Shown: in pieces, positions 24,288 to 36,929 of the stretch
Position numbering within the stretch: the first letter of the stretch is position 1
How the letters are laid out: each line of letters opens with the position of its first letter
Assembly: GCA_021234155.1 (NCBI GenBank)
Contig: JAJEKV010000865.1
Location: 1 to 64,000, forward strand
From: Isoetes taiwanensis
Lineage: Eukaryota; Streptophyta; Lycopodiopsida; Isoetales; Isoetaceae
Direction: 5' to 3'
DNA: 64,000 nt
Made by a program: the position numbers and the translations under genes
The notes under the pieces: generated by a model
Told to the model about the DNA's origin: nothing
The model's database searches: none
The model's input: only the letters and a program-made list of their open reading frames with translations

Positions 24288-25498
24288 ACCTTTTTCTAGT
24301 GGCCTTTTCCCCTTCCTTTCTCCCCTCCCTTTTTCTTTTCCCTCTTTTCCTTTCCTTTTTTCTATGTCCATTTTTCCTTCAATTTTCCCCTTCTCTCACC
24401 CTTTCCCTTTTTCTGCCATGTCCCTTTTCTCTTCTATTTTTCCATGCTATTTTTCGCTCCTCTTTTCCCCTTTCTTCACCTTTTCCCACCTCCCCCTCCT
24501 TTTCCCTTTGTGCCTTCTCTTTTTCTTTTTCTATTTTTCTCTTCCTTTTTGTTCACATCCCCTTTCTATTTTTCGATTTTACCCCCCCTTTTTCCCTTTT
24601 ACATTTTTTCTTTTGTTTTTTTTTTTCCTTTTTTCATGTTTGCTTTTTTCATTTTCCCCCTCCTCGCTTTCCCTTTTCCCCTTCCCTTTTTTCCTCTCTC
24701 CTTTTCACATTCCCTTTTTTCTTTTACCTTTTTTTATTTTCCTTTTCTCCTATCCCATACCCTTCGCTTCCCTTCCCCCCTTCCCCTTTCTCTTTTCCTT
24801 TCTTTCTTACCAATGGTTTTTTTCCCTTCCCTTTTCCTCCTCTCCCGACCCTTTCTCTCCTCAGCTTTTTTTCCTCCCATTTCTCTCTCTTCGCCTCCTT
24901 TTTCTTTTCTTTTTCCCTTCCTTTTGCCCTTTTTCCCTATTCCCCATCCCCTCCCTTTTTCCTTTTTCCCTTTCCATCCTTTCTTCCCTCCCTTTTTCTA
25001 TTTCCTTTTTTTTTTCGTGTCCTTTTTCCCTTCCTTTTTTTTCCTTTTCCCACCTTTTTCCTCTTCCCCTTTCGAACTCTCCCTTTTTGGTCCCTCTTCC
25101 TCCCCCTTTTTTCCCCTTTCCCTTTTTCTTTCCTTTTCCCTTCCCTTTTCTCTACCCTTTTCCTCGTTCACTTTTTCCCTTCCCTATTACTCCTGTCATC
25201 ACCCTTTCCCTCTTCACCTTTTCGTAGTGTCCTTTTTTCCTTTCTTTTCTCCCTTTCTTTTCCTTTCCCTTTTTCGTGCTCTTTTCCGTTTCATTTTCCC
25301 TTTTACCCGTGCCTTTTTGCCTTTCACTTTGCCCTTTTCTCCTCCCTTTTTCCTTTCCTCTTCAGACATTAGAGCATGGCCATTCATGGTGGTGGGAACT
25401 CGTGCAATAAATCTCGGTCTTCGGATGCAATCAGATGATCTCAACCATCCAGATTAAGGTTTGATTCATGACATACGCTAAAACTTTATAATATAAGA
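24288..25498 (-). mobile_element. Helitron B: GA/CT-tract element, 3' end lost
   Basis: The right end is a clear 5' terminus in reverse (AAAACTTTATAATATAAGA then T at 25499). The left end has no hairpin: the pyrimidine tract abuts satellite DNA at CCACCTTTTTCTAG. The satellite left of it (F region, GCTAGAACCA) and right of it (GTGGGGTTCGCATTTG) are not adjacent in an intact unit. The 3' terminus plus roughly 1.3 kb of satellite has probably been deleted. The 5' subterminal region (25365-25480) resembles that of the element at 63452. Confidence 0.7.
24289..25366. repeat. 1.1-kb homopyrimidine-rich tract (in Helitron B)
   Basis: Almost only C and T on the plus strand. Open frames of up to 357 codons here are low-complexity Phe/Ser/Pro/Leu translations and not genes. 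Confidence 0.95.
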
Positions 25499-25840
25499 TG
25501 CAGTGGGGTTCGCATTTGTCCTTTGTTTAGTAGCTTCTTGGGCATCGGTTCCATGGTAATTTTAACGTTATCTGTATTTAAACCCAATTTTACCCATTGC
25601 AAAGGTAGACAAGGACAAGTTCTATTGAATTATGGACCCGATAATTTGGTCTAAAAGTGCGATCTCGGGCCGAACATTACTAATTGATGAAACTTCGTGA
25701 TCGAGAAATCTTGCCTTTACAATGTGCACATGCATTTTATACAAGTAGGAATCTTTCATCATTGGATGTACCACATTAAGGCGTCCGGCGTTTGTGGGCC
25801 AGTTTAAGTTCTCGTGGTCAGATAGCAAGGAGGGTCCTTA
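25499..25840 (-). repeat. Satellite fragment between Helitrons B and C
   Basis: Reverse-orientation satellite from GTGGGGTTCGCATTTGTCC through CTTTACAATGTGCACATGCA to AAGGAGGGTCCTTA. It is cut at 25840 by insertion of the next element. Confidence 0.9.
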
Positions 25841-27893
25841 TCTTATATTATAATGTTATACCGTAATTCTTGGATTGGATCAAGCCCCTAATTTGAATGG
25901 CGAGATCATCTAGGTGCATCCAAAGGCCAAGATTTCTTGCACAAATTCCTACCACCGTGATTGGTCATATTTTGACCTCTTTTGGGGAAGGGTAAAGGAA
26001 AAGGGGAAAAAGGAAAAGGGAGGGAGGAAGAGAACATGAAGGGGAAAAAGGCCTGGGAAAAAGATAAAATGAGAAGGGGAAATCGGTGGGGATAAGAGAA
26101 GAGAAAAATGTATGGGAAAAGGGAAAGGAAAAAAAAAATTAAAAGGGAGGGGGAAGGGCATGAGGAAAAAAGGAAAATGTAAAGGGGGAAAAGGGAAGAG
26201 GGAACAGGGAAAAAAAGGGGAAAAAAGAAAAAGAGCATGAAAAGAACATGGGAAAAAGGAGAAAAGGAAAAAGGGTGTGAAAAAAGAAGAAAATGGAAGG
26301 GAAAAATGACATCGAAAAAGGGAAAAGAGAGGAAAGGACGGGAAAAAGGGAGCACCAAGAAAAGGAAAAGAATGAAAAGGTTGGGAAAATGAGGAAAAAA
26401 GAAGGGAAAAAGGGGGAACAAAAAGGATGGGGAGAAGGGATGGGAAAAAGGGAAAGTGAAAAAGGAAAAGAAAAAGGGAGGAGGGCAAAGGAGGAAATGG
26501 AAAATGGAAAAGGGCATTAAAAAAAGAGAAGGAAATGAGAAAAAGGAAGGGAAAAGTCAAGCAAAAAAAGGGAAGACAAAAATAGTGAAGAAAGGGAGAA
26601 AAGGAAGCAAAAAAAAAGATGAAAAAAAAAAAAAAAAAAGGGGAAGAGGAAAGGATGGAGAAAAAAGAGGAAAATGGGCATAGAAAAAAAAGAAAAAACT
26701 TGGGAAGGGCATGGGAAAAGAAAAGGAAGGGAGAAAAGGGTGAAGGAAAGGAAAAAAAAGCATGGGTAAAGGAGGAAGAGAAAAGGGCCAGGAATGGAGG
26801 AAAACAGAAAGGAAAAAGTCCATCGGGGAAAGGGAAAGGGAAAAAAGGCTTGGAAAAGGAAAAAGAGGGAAGAGTCGGAAAGGGAAGGAAAAGGGAGGGG
26901 AAAGCGAACATAAGGGAAGGATGAGAAGCAAAGGAATTGAAAAGGAGGAAGAGGAAGGGGAAAAAAGCCACAGGAAGAAAGGGAAAATGGAAAGGAAAAT
27001 GGAAAGAGGAAAAAGAACATGGAAAAAGGAAAGGAAAAAGGAAAAAGGAAAAAAAAAAAAGGAAAAAAAAAGGGCAAAATGGAAAAGGGGGGAGGTGGGA
27101 AAAGGAGGAAAAAGGGCACATAAAAAGGTAGAGAAAAGGGGAATGGAAAGAGGCATAGGGAATGAGAAAATAAAAAAAGAAGGGAAAAAAGGAAAGGAAA
27201 AGGAAAAAGTGTCTGCAGAAAAAGCGAAAGGGGTGGCAAAAGAATGAAAAAAGAAGGGGTAGGTAAAAGAAAAAAGAAAGGCGGAAGAAGGGAAGGGAAG
27301 GAAAATTGGCATGAGGAAAAGGGGAGGAAATGAGAAGAGATGTGGAAAAGGGCAAGGGATAAAGAGGAAGAGGCTGGAGGAAAGGAAAAAAAAAAAGCAT
27401 GAAAAAATAGGAAAATAGAAACGAAAAAAGTGCATGGGAAAAAGCGAAAAAAGAAAAAAAAGAATGGAAAAAAGGAAAGGGAAAAATGGGAAGAGGCGGG
27501 GGAAAAGGATGAAAGGGGGCAAGGAAAAAGTCGTCGAGAGAAAAAAGGAAGGAAAAAGGACAGGAGTAAAAGGGAAGGAAGAAGGGTGAAAGGGGTAAAA
27601 AAAAAAAAAAAGGAAAAAAAGAAAAAAAAGAAGGCGTGTAAGAATAAAAATGAAAAAAAAGGGAAAAGGCAAAAGGAAAAAGTATGTAGAAAAGCAGAGG
27701 AAAAAGGAAATGTGGGATAGAGCAAAGAGGCAAAGAGAAGAGGAAGGGTGTGATGCACAAAACCTCTTAAAGTTCAGCAATGATAGGCTTGATTTCTATT
27801 ATATTAGATTTATGAAAAAGAGTATGAGCTAAAGGGTTTTAGTCACACATGTTTCCCAACATATGCCGGCATGCAACTGAAACACCATCTGAA
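25841..27893 (+). mobile_element. Helitron C: GA-tract element, forward
   Basis: It begins TCTTATATTATAATGTTATA at 25841, after A. Its first ~145 bp and last ~150 bp are near-identical to the ends of Helitron D in inverse orientation. Removing it joins AGGGTCCTTA to TTTTTGTACATTGG, the intact satellite sequence, so the insertion site is well supported. The 3' end departs from the family at ACATATGCC: instead of CAGCAACGCTGGGC...CTAG it reads GGCATGCAACTGAAACACC and ends ...CTGAA. The exact last base is uncertain by one. Confidence 0.85.
25985..27722. repeat. 1.7-kb homopurine tract (in Helitron C)
   Basis: Almost pure A and G on the plus strand, with isolated C or T, often as GCATGG or GGGCAT. 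A minus-strand frame of 603 codons (25949-27760) spans it only because pyrimidine codons rarely form stops. Confidence 0.95.
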
Positions 27894-30800
27894 TTTTTGT
27901 ACATTGGGCGTGGCGTTTTTGTTTGAGGTGAACAATGCCCCTACTTTTGCTAGAACCAACAAGGAGTTGCAATGCACAAAAGATGTGTTGTTTTAATTTT
28001 GTTATCCACGAAACAAGCGTTAAAAACACTATAAATCGAGAAGATCGAACTCAGGTTTGATATGACCTTCTTGCCCGTTGAAAAAGGTCTTAGTCTCCTC
28101 TCTCTCACAAAAGCGGCGAAATTTTCTCATTTTATGAGCCAGAAAAAAGTTATTTCCATTATGGCAAAACACACCTGCGCCTCGGATGCATTTGCGTAAT
28201 TTTCCCAATCTGGGAGGCACTTGGGTAAATTTCCTTGAGGAATTGCTTCGTGCGGTTCAAGATCCTTTGTGTTTCTATACCACAGCTATGCGAGGAAGGG
28301 TTGGCATTACGTTGTCGGCTTGCTCTTAGTGATCTCTTATGGTTCATCCTCTAATTCCCATGCATAGCGCACAAAAAAAGACAAGTCGTGCCCCCCCATT
28401 CCATTCCGGTGCCATGCAAGTGAATGCATGCATGTGTGGATGCTTTCGAGGTGCATGGTGCACTTGCACATAGTATACCTATGTGAGCATCATCATTTGC
28501 ATGCTAATCTAAGCCGCAAGTGGTGTCCATATAATGGCCTATTGCCATGGCGTGCTTAGTAGCGACAAGATGAGCCAGATGGCATTGTTTCTCGCATTGC
28601 TTGCAGCCATGTTCGCCACCCTCTTGGTTTCGATTTCTTCTTCCGATGTATTTGGTATTGAGGGCTGCGCGAGGCGTTAGAGTCTGACTGCGTCGTTGGT
28701 GTGTCTGGAAGGTCGTCCTGTGAGGAATCCATGACGTGAACAAACTGAGAATGAGGAGGGGTACTTTAGTTCAATCGCATCGAGGGGAGCCAGCGAGGCG
28801 GCATTTTGGAGATGCAGTGGAGGCGAGGAGAAGATGAACATGGGAGGCAAGAAGACAATCTTGATGTTTTGCCACGAAGAAGATAGAGTGAAGCAAAGAA
28901 ATGAGGGAGCACTATAAGTTGATCAGCTCTCAAGAAGGGAAGATAGGAGCATTGGGAACATTTGAGTTTATGAGCATGATTATCGACACTAGAAGCATGA
29001 GAGAAATGACGAGAGGATGGAAGGGAGCTAGTGCTGGGGGAGAGAGATGGCGGGAGGGAATGGAGGAGCCGATTACTAGGGACTTTGAAAAGTCGAGAAG
29101 TGGAAAGGGACACTAGAAGAGGTGAACACCAAAAGATCGGAGAGGAGGGAGGATGGGGACGTGGGCCGGCCAGGGCGAGGAGGGAAGGCCCGAATCTGAC
29201 AGCGAGGGAGGAGGGGCAAGAAGGATCCGGCCCTTGCTAGTGGCATAGAAGTGCATTGTTCCATGGCATAGAGCCAAATGTAATAGAACAACGGATCATA
29301 ATCACATAAGCTTGACTTCTTTATTTTCTCATGCGATTGGGGTTCGCATTTGTCCTTTGTTTAGTAGCTTCTTGGGCATCGGTTCCATGGTAATTTTAAT
29401 GTTATCGTATTTAAACCCAATTTTACCCACATTTTGCAAAAGGTAGACAAGGACAAGTTGTATTGAATTATGGACCGGTAATTTGGTCTAAAAGTAGATC
29501 TCTACAGACGAACATTACTAATTGATGAAACTTCGTGATCTAGAAATCTTGCCTTTACAATGTGCACATGCATTTTTATACAAGTAGGAATCTTTCATCA
29601 TTGGATGTACCACATTAAAGCGTCCGGCTTGTGGGCCGGTTGAAGTTCGTGGTCAGATAACTTAAAGGAGGGTCCTTATTTTTGTACACATTGGCGTTTT
29701 GTTTGAGGTAGACAATGCCCCTACTTTTGCTAGAACCAACAAGGAGTTGCAATGCACAAAGATGTGTTGTTTTAATTTTGTTATCCACGAAACAAGCGTT
29801 AAAAACACTATAATTCAAAGATCGAACTCAGTTTGATATGACCTTCTTGCCGTTGAAAAGGTCTTAGTCTCCTCTATCTGCAAAATGGTGAAAATTTTCT
29901 CATTTTATGCGCCCGAGAAAAAGTTATTTCCATTATGGCAAAACACCTGCGCCTCGGATGCATTAGCGTAATTTTCCCAATACGGGAGGCACTTGGGTAA
30001 ATTTCCTTGGGAATTAGCTTCGTGCGGTTCAAGATCCTTGTGTTTCTAAACCCGGCTCTGCGAGGAAGGGTTGGCTTGCATTAAGTCGGCTTGCTCTTAG
30101 TGATCTCTTATGGTTCATCCTCTAATTCCACATGCATAGCACAAAGACAAGTCGTGCCCCCCCTCCATTCGGCGCCATGCAAGTGAATGCATGTGGATGC
30201 TTTCGGTGCATGGTGCACACTTGCATGGTATACCTATGTGAGCATCATCATTTGCATGCTAATCTAAACCGCAAGTGGTGTCCATATAATGGCCTATTGC
30301 CATGGCGTGCTTAGTAGCGACAAGATGAGCGGATGGCATTGTTTTCGCATTGCTTGCAGCCATGTTAAGCCACCCTCTTGGTTCGGTTTCTTCTTCGATG
30401 TGTTGGTATTGAGAGGCTGCGAGGCATTAAGTCGACTTCGTCGTTGGTGTGTCTGGAAAGGTCTCGTCCCTGTCGGGGAATCCGCGGAGGCGTGAACAAA
30501 GCGAGGAGGGTACTCGATCTCGAGAGTTTGGTTCAATCGCATCCGGGGAGAGCCAACGGGGCGAGGAGACATTTTGGAGATGCAATGGAGGCGAGGGAAG
30601 ATATGAACATGGGAGGCAAGAAGACAATCTTGATGTTTTTGCCCGCGAAGAAGATAGAGTCGGGCAAAAGAAATGAGGAGCACTATGAGATTGATCAGCT
30701 CTCAAGAAGGGAAGATAGGGAGCGTGGGGGAACATTTGGGTTATGACATGATTATGCGACACTAAGTATGAGAGAGAGAAATGACCAGAGAGGATGGATG

Positions 30801-33800
30801 GGAGGAGCTAGTCTTTGGGGAGAGAGATGGCGAGGAGGGAATGGAAGGAGCCCGATTACTAGGGACTTTGAAAGTCGAGAAGTGGAAAGGGACACTAGAA
30901 AGAGGTGAGCGCCAAGATCGAGAGAGGAGGATGGGGCGTGAAGCCCGGAGAGAAGGGAGGAAGCGAAATCTGAGGCGAGGGAGAGGAGGGCAAGAAGGAT
31001 CCGGCCCTTGCTAGTGGCATAGAAATTGCATTGTTCCATGGCATAGAGCCAAATGTAATAGAACAACGGATCATAATCACATAAAAGCGACTTCTTTATT
31101 TTCTCATGCGATTGGGGTTCGCATTTGTCCTTTGTTTAGTAGCTTCTTGGGCATCCATGGTAATTTTAGCGTTATACGTATTTAAACCCAATTTTACCAC
31201 GGCGCAAAAAGGTAGACAAGGACAAGTTGTATTGAATTATGGACCGATAATTTGGTCTAAAAGTAGATCTCACGGGCCGAACATTACTAATTGATGAAAC
31301 TTCGTGATCGAAATCTTGCCTTTACAATGTGCACATGCATTTTATACAAGTAGGAATCTTTCATCATTGGATGTACCACATTAAAAGTTCTCGTGGTTCG
31401 ATAACTTAAAGGAGGGTCCTTATTTTTGTACATTGGCGTGACGTTTTGTTTGAGGTAGACAATGCCCCTACTTTTGCTAGAACCAACAAGGAGTTGCAAT
31501 GCACAAAAGATGTGTTGTTTTAATTTTGTTATCCACGAAACAAGCGTTAAAAACACTATAATTCAAAGATCGAACTCGTTTGATATGACCTTCTGCCGTT
31601 GAAAAGGTCTTAGTCTCCTCTATATACGCAAAATGGCGAAATTTTCTCATTTTATGACCAGAAAAAGTTATTTCCATTATGGCAAAACACCTGCGCCTCG
31701 GATGCATTGGCGTAATTTTCCCAATCTGGAGGCACTTGGGTAAATTTCCTTGGGAATTAGCTTCGTCTGCGGTTCAAGATCAGCTTGTGTTTCTAAACCA
31801 CGGCTCTGCGAGGAAGGGTTGGCTTGCATTAGGTCGGCTTGCTCTTAGTGATCTCTTATGGTTCATCCTCTAATTCCACATGCATAGCGCACAAAGACAA
31901 GTCGTGCCCCCCCTCCATTCGGGCCATGCAAGTGAATGCATGCATGTGTGGATGCTTTCGAGTGCATGGTGCACACTTGCATGGTATACCTATGTGAGCA
32001 TCATCATTTGCATGCTAATCTAAACGCAAGTGGTGTCCATATAATGGCCTATTGCCATGGCGTGCTTAGTAGCGACAAGATGAGCGGATGGCATTGTTTC
32101 TCGCATTGCTTGCAGCCATGTTAGCCACCCTCTTGGTTCGGTTTCTTCTTCGATGTGTTGGTATTGAGAGGCTGCGAGGCATTAAAGTCGACTTCGTCGT
32201 TGGTGTGTAATGCGGAAGGTCTGGTTCCTGTCGGGGAATCCATGAGGCGTGAACAAAGCGAGGAGGGTACTTTCGATCTCGAGAGTTTGGTTCAATGCAT
32301 CGGGGAGAGCCAGCGGCGAGACATTTTGGAGATGCAATGGAGGCGAGGAGAAGATATGAACATGGGAGGCAAGAAGACAATCTTGATGTTTTGCCCACGA
32401 AGAAGATAGAGTCGGGGGCAAAGAAATGGGAGCACTATGAGATTGATCAGCTCTCAAGAAGGGAAGATAGGGAGCGTGGGGAGCATTTGGGTTATGACAT
32501 GATTATGCGACACTAAGTATGAGAGAGAAATGACGGAGGAGGATGGAGAGGAGCTAGTCTTTGGGGAGAGATGGCGGGGAGGGGAATGGAAGGAGCGATT
32601 ACTAGGGACTTTGAAAGTCGAGAAGTGGAAAGGGACACTAGAAGAGGTGAGCGCCAAGATCGAGGAGAGGAGGATGGGGCGTGGCCCTTTTCCCCTTTCG
32701 AGAAAAAGGGAGGAAGCGAATCTGACAGCGAGGAGAGGAGGGCAAGAAGGATCCGGCCCTTGCTAGTGGCATAGAAATTGCATTGTTCCATGGCATAGAG
32801 CCAAATGTAATAGAACAAGCGGATCATAATCACATAAAAGCGACTTCTTTATTTTCTCATGCGGTGGGGTTCGCATTTGTCCTTTGTTTAGTAGCTTCTT
32901 GGGCATCGGTTCCATGGTAATTTTAGCGTTATCGTATTTAAACCCAATTTTACCCACAAAAAGGTAGACAAGGACAAGTTGTATTGAATTATGGACCCAG
33001 TAATTTGGTCTAAAAGTAGATCTCTACTGGACGAACATTACTAATTGATGAAACTTCGTGATCGAAATCTTGCCTTTACAATGTGCACATGCATTTTATA
33101 CAAGTACGAATCTTTCATCATTGGATGTACCACATTAAAGCGTCCGGCTTGTGGGCCGGTTGAAGTTCTCGTGGTCCAGATAACTTAAAGGAGGGTCCTT
33201 ATTTTTGTACATTGGCGTGACGTTTTGTTTGAGGTAGACAATGCCCTACTTTTGCTAGAACCAACAAGGAGATGCAATGCACAAAAATGTGTTGTTTTAA
33301 TTTTCTTATCCACGAAACAAACGTTAAAAACACTATAATTCAAAGATCCGAACTCCGTTTGATATGACCTTACTGCCGTTGAAAAGGTCTTAGTCTCCTC
33401 TATCTGCAAAATGGGCGAAATTTTCTCATTTTATGACCCAGAAAAAAGTTATTTCCATTATGGAAAAACACCTCGCCTCGGATGCGCGGTTCAAGATCAC
33501 TGTGTTTCTAAACCCTGGCTACGCGAGGAAGGGTTGGCTTGCATTAGGTCGGCTTGCTCTTAGTGATCTCTTATGGTTCATCCTCTAATTCCACATGCAT
33601 AACGCATAAAGACAAGTCGTGCCCCCCCTCCATTCGGCCATGCAAGTGAATGCATGCATGTGTGGATGCTTTCGAGTGCATGGTGCACACTTGCATGGTA
33701 TACCTATGTGAGCATCATCATTTGCATGCTAATCTAAACCGCAAAGTGGTGTCCATATAATGGCCTATTGCCATGGCGTGCTTAGTAGCGACAAGATGAG

Positions 33801-36800
33801 CGGATGGCATTGTTTCTCGCATTGCTTGCAGCCATGTTCGCCACCCTCTTGGTTCCGGTTTCTTCTTCGATGTGTTGGTATTGAGGCCGCGAGGCATTAG
33901 AAGTCGACTTCGTCGTTGGTGTGTCTGGAAAAGGTCGTCCCTGTTGAGGGAATCCTTGGGGCGTGAACAAAGCGAGGAGGGTACTTTCGATCTCGAGAGT
34001 TTGGTTCAATCGCATCCGGGGAGAACCAGCGAGGCGAGACATTTTGGAGATGCAATGGAGGCGAGGAGAAGATATGAACATGGGAGGCAAGAAGACAATC
34101 TTGATGTTTTGCCCACGAAGAGAAGATAGAGTCGAGGCAAAGAAATGAGGAGCACTATGAGATTGATCAGCTCTCAAGAAGGGAAGATAGGGAGCGTGGG
34201 GAGCATTTGGGTTATGACATGATTATCGACACACTAAGTAGCGAGAGAGAGAAATGACAGAGAGGATGGAGAGGAGCTAGTCTTTGGGGGAAGATGGCGG
34301 GAGGGAATGGAAGGAGCGATTACTAGGGACTTTGAAAGTCGAGAAGTGGAAAGGGACACTAGAAGAGGTGAAGCGCCAAGATCGAGAGGAGGATGGGGCG
34401 TGAAGCCAAGCCGAGAGAAGGAGGAGAAGCGAATCTGAGCGAGGAGAGGAGGGCAAGAAGGATCCGGCCCTTGCTAGTGGCATAGAAATTGCATTGTTCC
34501 ATGGCATAGAGCCAAATGTAATAGAACAACGGATCATAATCACATAAAAGCGACTTCTTTATTTTCTCATGCGATTGGGGTTCGCATTTGTCCTTTGTTT
34601 AGTAGCTTCTTGGGCATCGGTTCCATGGTAATTTTAGCGTTATCGTATTTAAACCCAATTTTACCATTTTGCAAAAGGTAGACAAGGACAAGTTGTATTG
34701 AATTATGGACCCGATAATTTGGTCTAAAAGTAGATCTCACGGGCGAACATTACTAATTGATGAAACTCGTGATCCAGAAATCTTGCCTTTACAATGTGCA
34801 CATGCATTTTATACAAGTAGGAATCTTTCATCATTGGATGTACCACATTAAGACGTCCGGCGCTTGTGGACAGTTGAAGTTCTCGTGGTCCGATAACTTA
34901 AAGGAGGGTCCTTATTTTTGTACATTGGCGTGACGTTTTGTTTGAGGTAGACAATTAATGCCCCTACTTTTTGCTAGAACCAACAAGGAGTTGCAATGCA
35001 CAAAGATGTGTTGTTTTAATTTTGTTATCCACGAAACAAACGATAAAAACACTATAAGTCGAAGATCCGAACTCCGTTTGATATGACCTTACTGCCGTTG
35101 AAAAGGTCTTAGTCTCCTCTATCTGCAAAGCGAGTGGAATTTTCTCATTTTATGAGGGTGATGCTATTTATTTCCACCTTGAGGGTGACGCATAATTATT
35201 TTTCACCCGCTGGGTGATGCTTTTCCACCTTCTGGGTGCTGCTTTTCATGTTCTAATTTGCTCTTCTTTGCAGGGTTTGATTGTGCGGCTTGCCTTGTCC
35301 ATGCCATGCATGTTAGTTTTTTCTGACCATTTACGGGTATTTTTAGGGTTCTGTTGAGTTGCTGCAGGTTTTCTGCGGTCGTTTGGGGTCTTGCTTTTTT
35401 GGCTTCGCCATCAACATGTCTCCTTCGTTTTTCCGGCTTCTACCATCTTATGGGGTCGTGCTAGATTTGTGTTCGCCATCACACCACCTTTTTCGGCTCT
35501 CCAGGCAACACATTCGGGCTTCTGCCGTCTTCTGGGGTCCTGCTATCTTTGGGTTTTAGTCTCCTCTATCTGCAAAACGAGTGGAATTTTCTCATTTTAT
35601 GAGCCAGAAAAAAGTTATTTCCATTATGGCAAAACACCTCGCCTCGGATGCATTCGCGTAATTTTCCCAATACGGAGAGGCACTTGGGTAAATTTCCTTG
35701 AGAATTAGCTCGTGCGGTTCAAGATCACTATGTTTCTAAACCCTGGCTACGCGAGGAAGGGTTGGCTTGCATTAGGTCGGCTTGCTCTTAGTGATCTCTT
35801 ATGGTTCATCCTCTAATTCCACATGCATAACGCACAAAGACAAGTCGTGCCCCCCCTCCATTCCGGCGCCATGCAAGTGAATGCATGCATGTGTGGATGC
35901 TCGAGTGCATGGTGCACACTTGCATGGTATACCTATGTGAGCATCATCATTTGCATGCTAATCTAAACCCAAAGTGGTGTCCATATAATGGCCTATTGCC
36001 ATGGCGTGCTTGGTGGCGACAAGATGAGCGAGATGGCATTGTTTTCGCATTGCTTGCAGCCATGTTCGCCACCCTCTTGGTTCGTTTCTTCTTCCGATGT
36101 GTTGGTATTGAGAGGCAGCGAGGCATTAGAGTCCCGACTTCGTCGTTGGTGTGTACGGAAAGGTCTCGTCCCCTGTCGAGGGAATCCCTTGACGTGAACA
36201 AAGCGAGGAGGTTTTCGATCTCGAGAGTTTGGTTCAATCGCATCGAGGGGAGAGCCAGCGAGGGCGAGACATTTTGGAGATGCAATGGAGCGAGGGGAAG
36301 ATATGAACATGGGAGGCAAAGAAGACAATCTTGATGTTTGCCCTTCGAAGAAGATCATTTAGGGCAAAGAAATGAGGAGCACTATGAGATTGATCAGCTC
36401 TCAAGAAGGGAAGATAGGGAGCGTGGGGAGCATTTGGGTTATGACATGATTATCCCGACACTTTTTTGAGAGAGAAATGACCAGAGAGGATGGAGAGGAG
36501 CTAGTCTTTGGGGAGAGATGGCGAGGAGGGAATGGAGAGGAGCCTCTCTCAAGGGACTTTGAAAGTCAGGAAGTGGAAAGGGACACTAGAAGAGGTGAAC
36601 CCCAAGATCGAGGGAGGATGGGACGTTTTCGAGAGAAGGGAGATTTTCCCGAATCTTGAACCCAGCGAGGAGAGGAGGGCAAGAAGGATCCGGCCCTTGC
36701 TAGTGGCATAGAAATTGCATTGTTCCATGGCATAGGGCCAAATGTAATAGAACAACGGATCATAATCACATAAAACGACTTCTTTATTTTCTCATGTAGT

Positions 36801-36929
36801 GGGGTTCGCATTTGTCCTTTGTTTAGTAGCTTCTTGGGCATCGGTTCCATGGTAATTTTAACGTTATCTGTATTTAAACCCAATTTTACCACGACTGCAA
36901 AAGGTAGACAAGGACAAGGTTCTATTGAA
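27894..36929 (-). repeat. ~1.75-kb satellite, main reverse array (about 5 units)
   Basis: TCCATATAATGGCC occurs at about 28526, 30281, 32036, 33752 and 35980 (periods 1755, 1755, 1716 and 2228). The last is longer because of the insert at 35157-35555. TTCCATGGCATAGAGCC and CTTTACAATGTGCACATGCA repeat in phase. Between 31379 and 31384 one unit lacks ~40 bp (the CGTCCGGC...GTTGAAG piece). The array is cut at 36929 by Helitron D and resumes at 39000. Confidence 0.92.
35157..35555. other. 400-bp insert flanked by a ~47-bp satellite duplication
   Basis: The satellite segment TAGTCTCCTCTATCTGCAAA ... CATTTTATGAG occurs at about 35109-35156 and again at about 35556-35602, with this insert between. 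The insert opens with about four 22-29-bp units of the type (GA/CT)GGGTGATGCTTTTCCACCTT. It then carries three ~65-bp units around CTTCTGCCGTCTTCTGGGGTC (35368, 35444, 35520), some with TTCGCCATCA. No ORF, no poly(A) and no terminal inverted repeat. Confidence 0.75.

Noticed and set aside
25949-27760. 603-codon minus-strand open frame (and similar 300-500-codon frames at 24.3-25.4, 37.0-38.9 and 42-43.4 kb)
   Set aside because: They lie in homopurine/homopyrimidine tracts, encode only Phe/Ser/Pro/Leu-type (or Lys/Gly/Glu/Arg) residues and are open in several frames at once. Absence of stops follows from composition.
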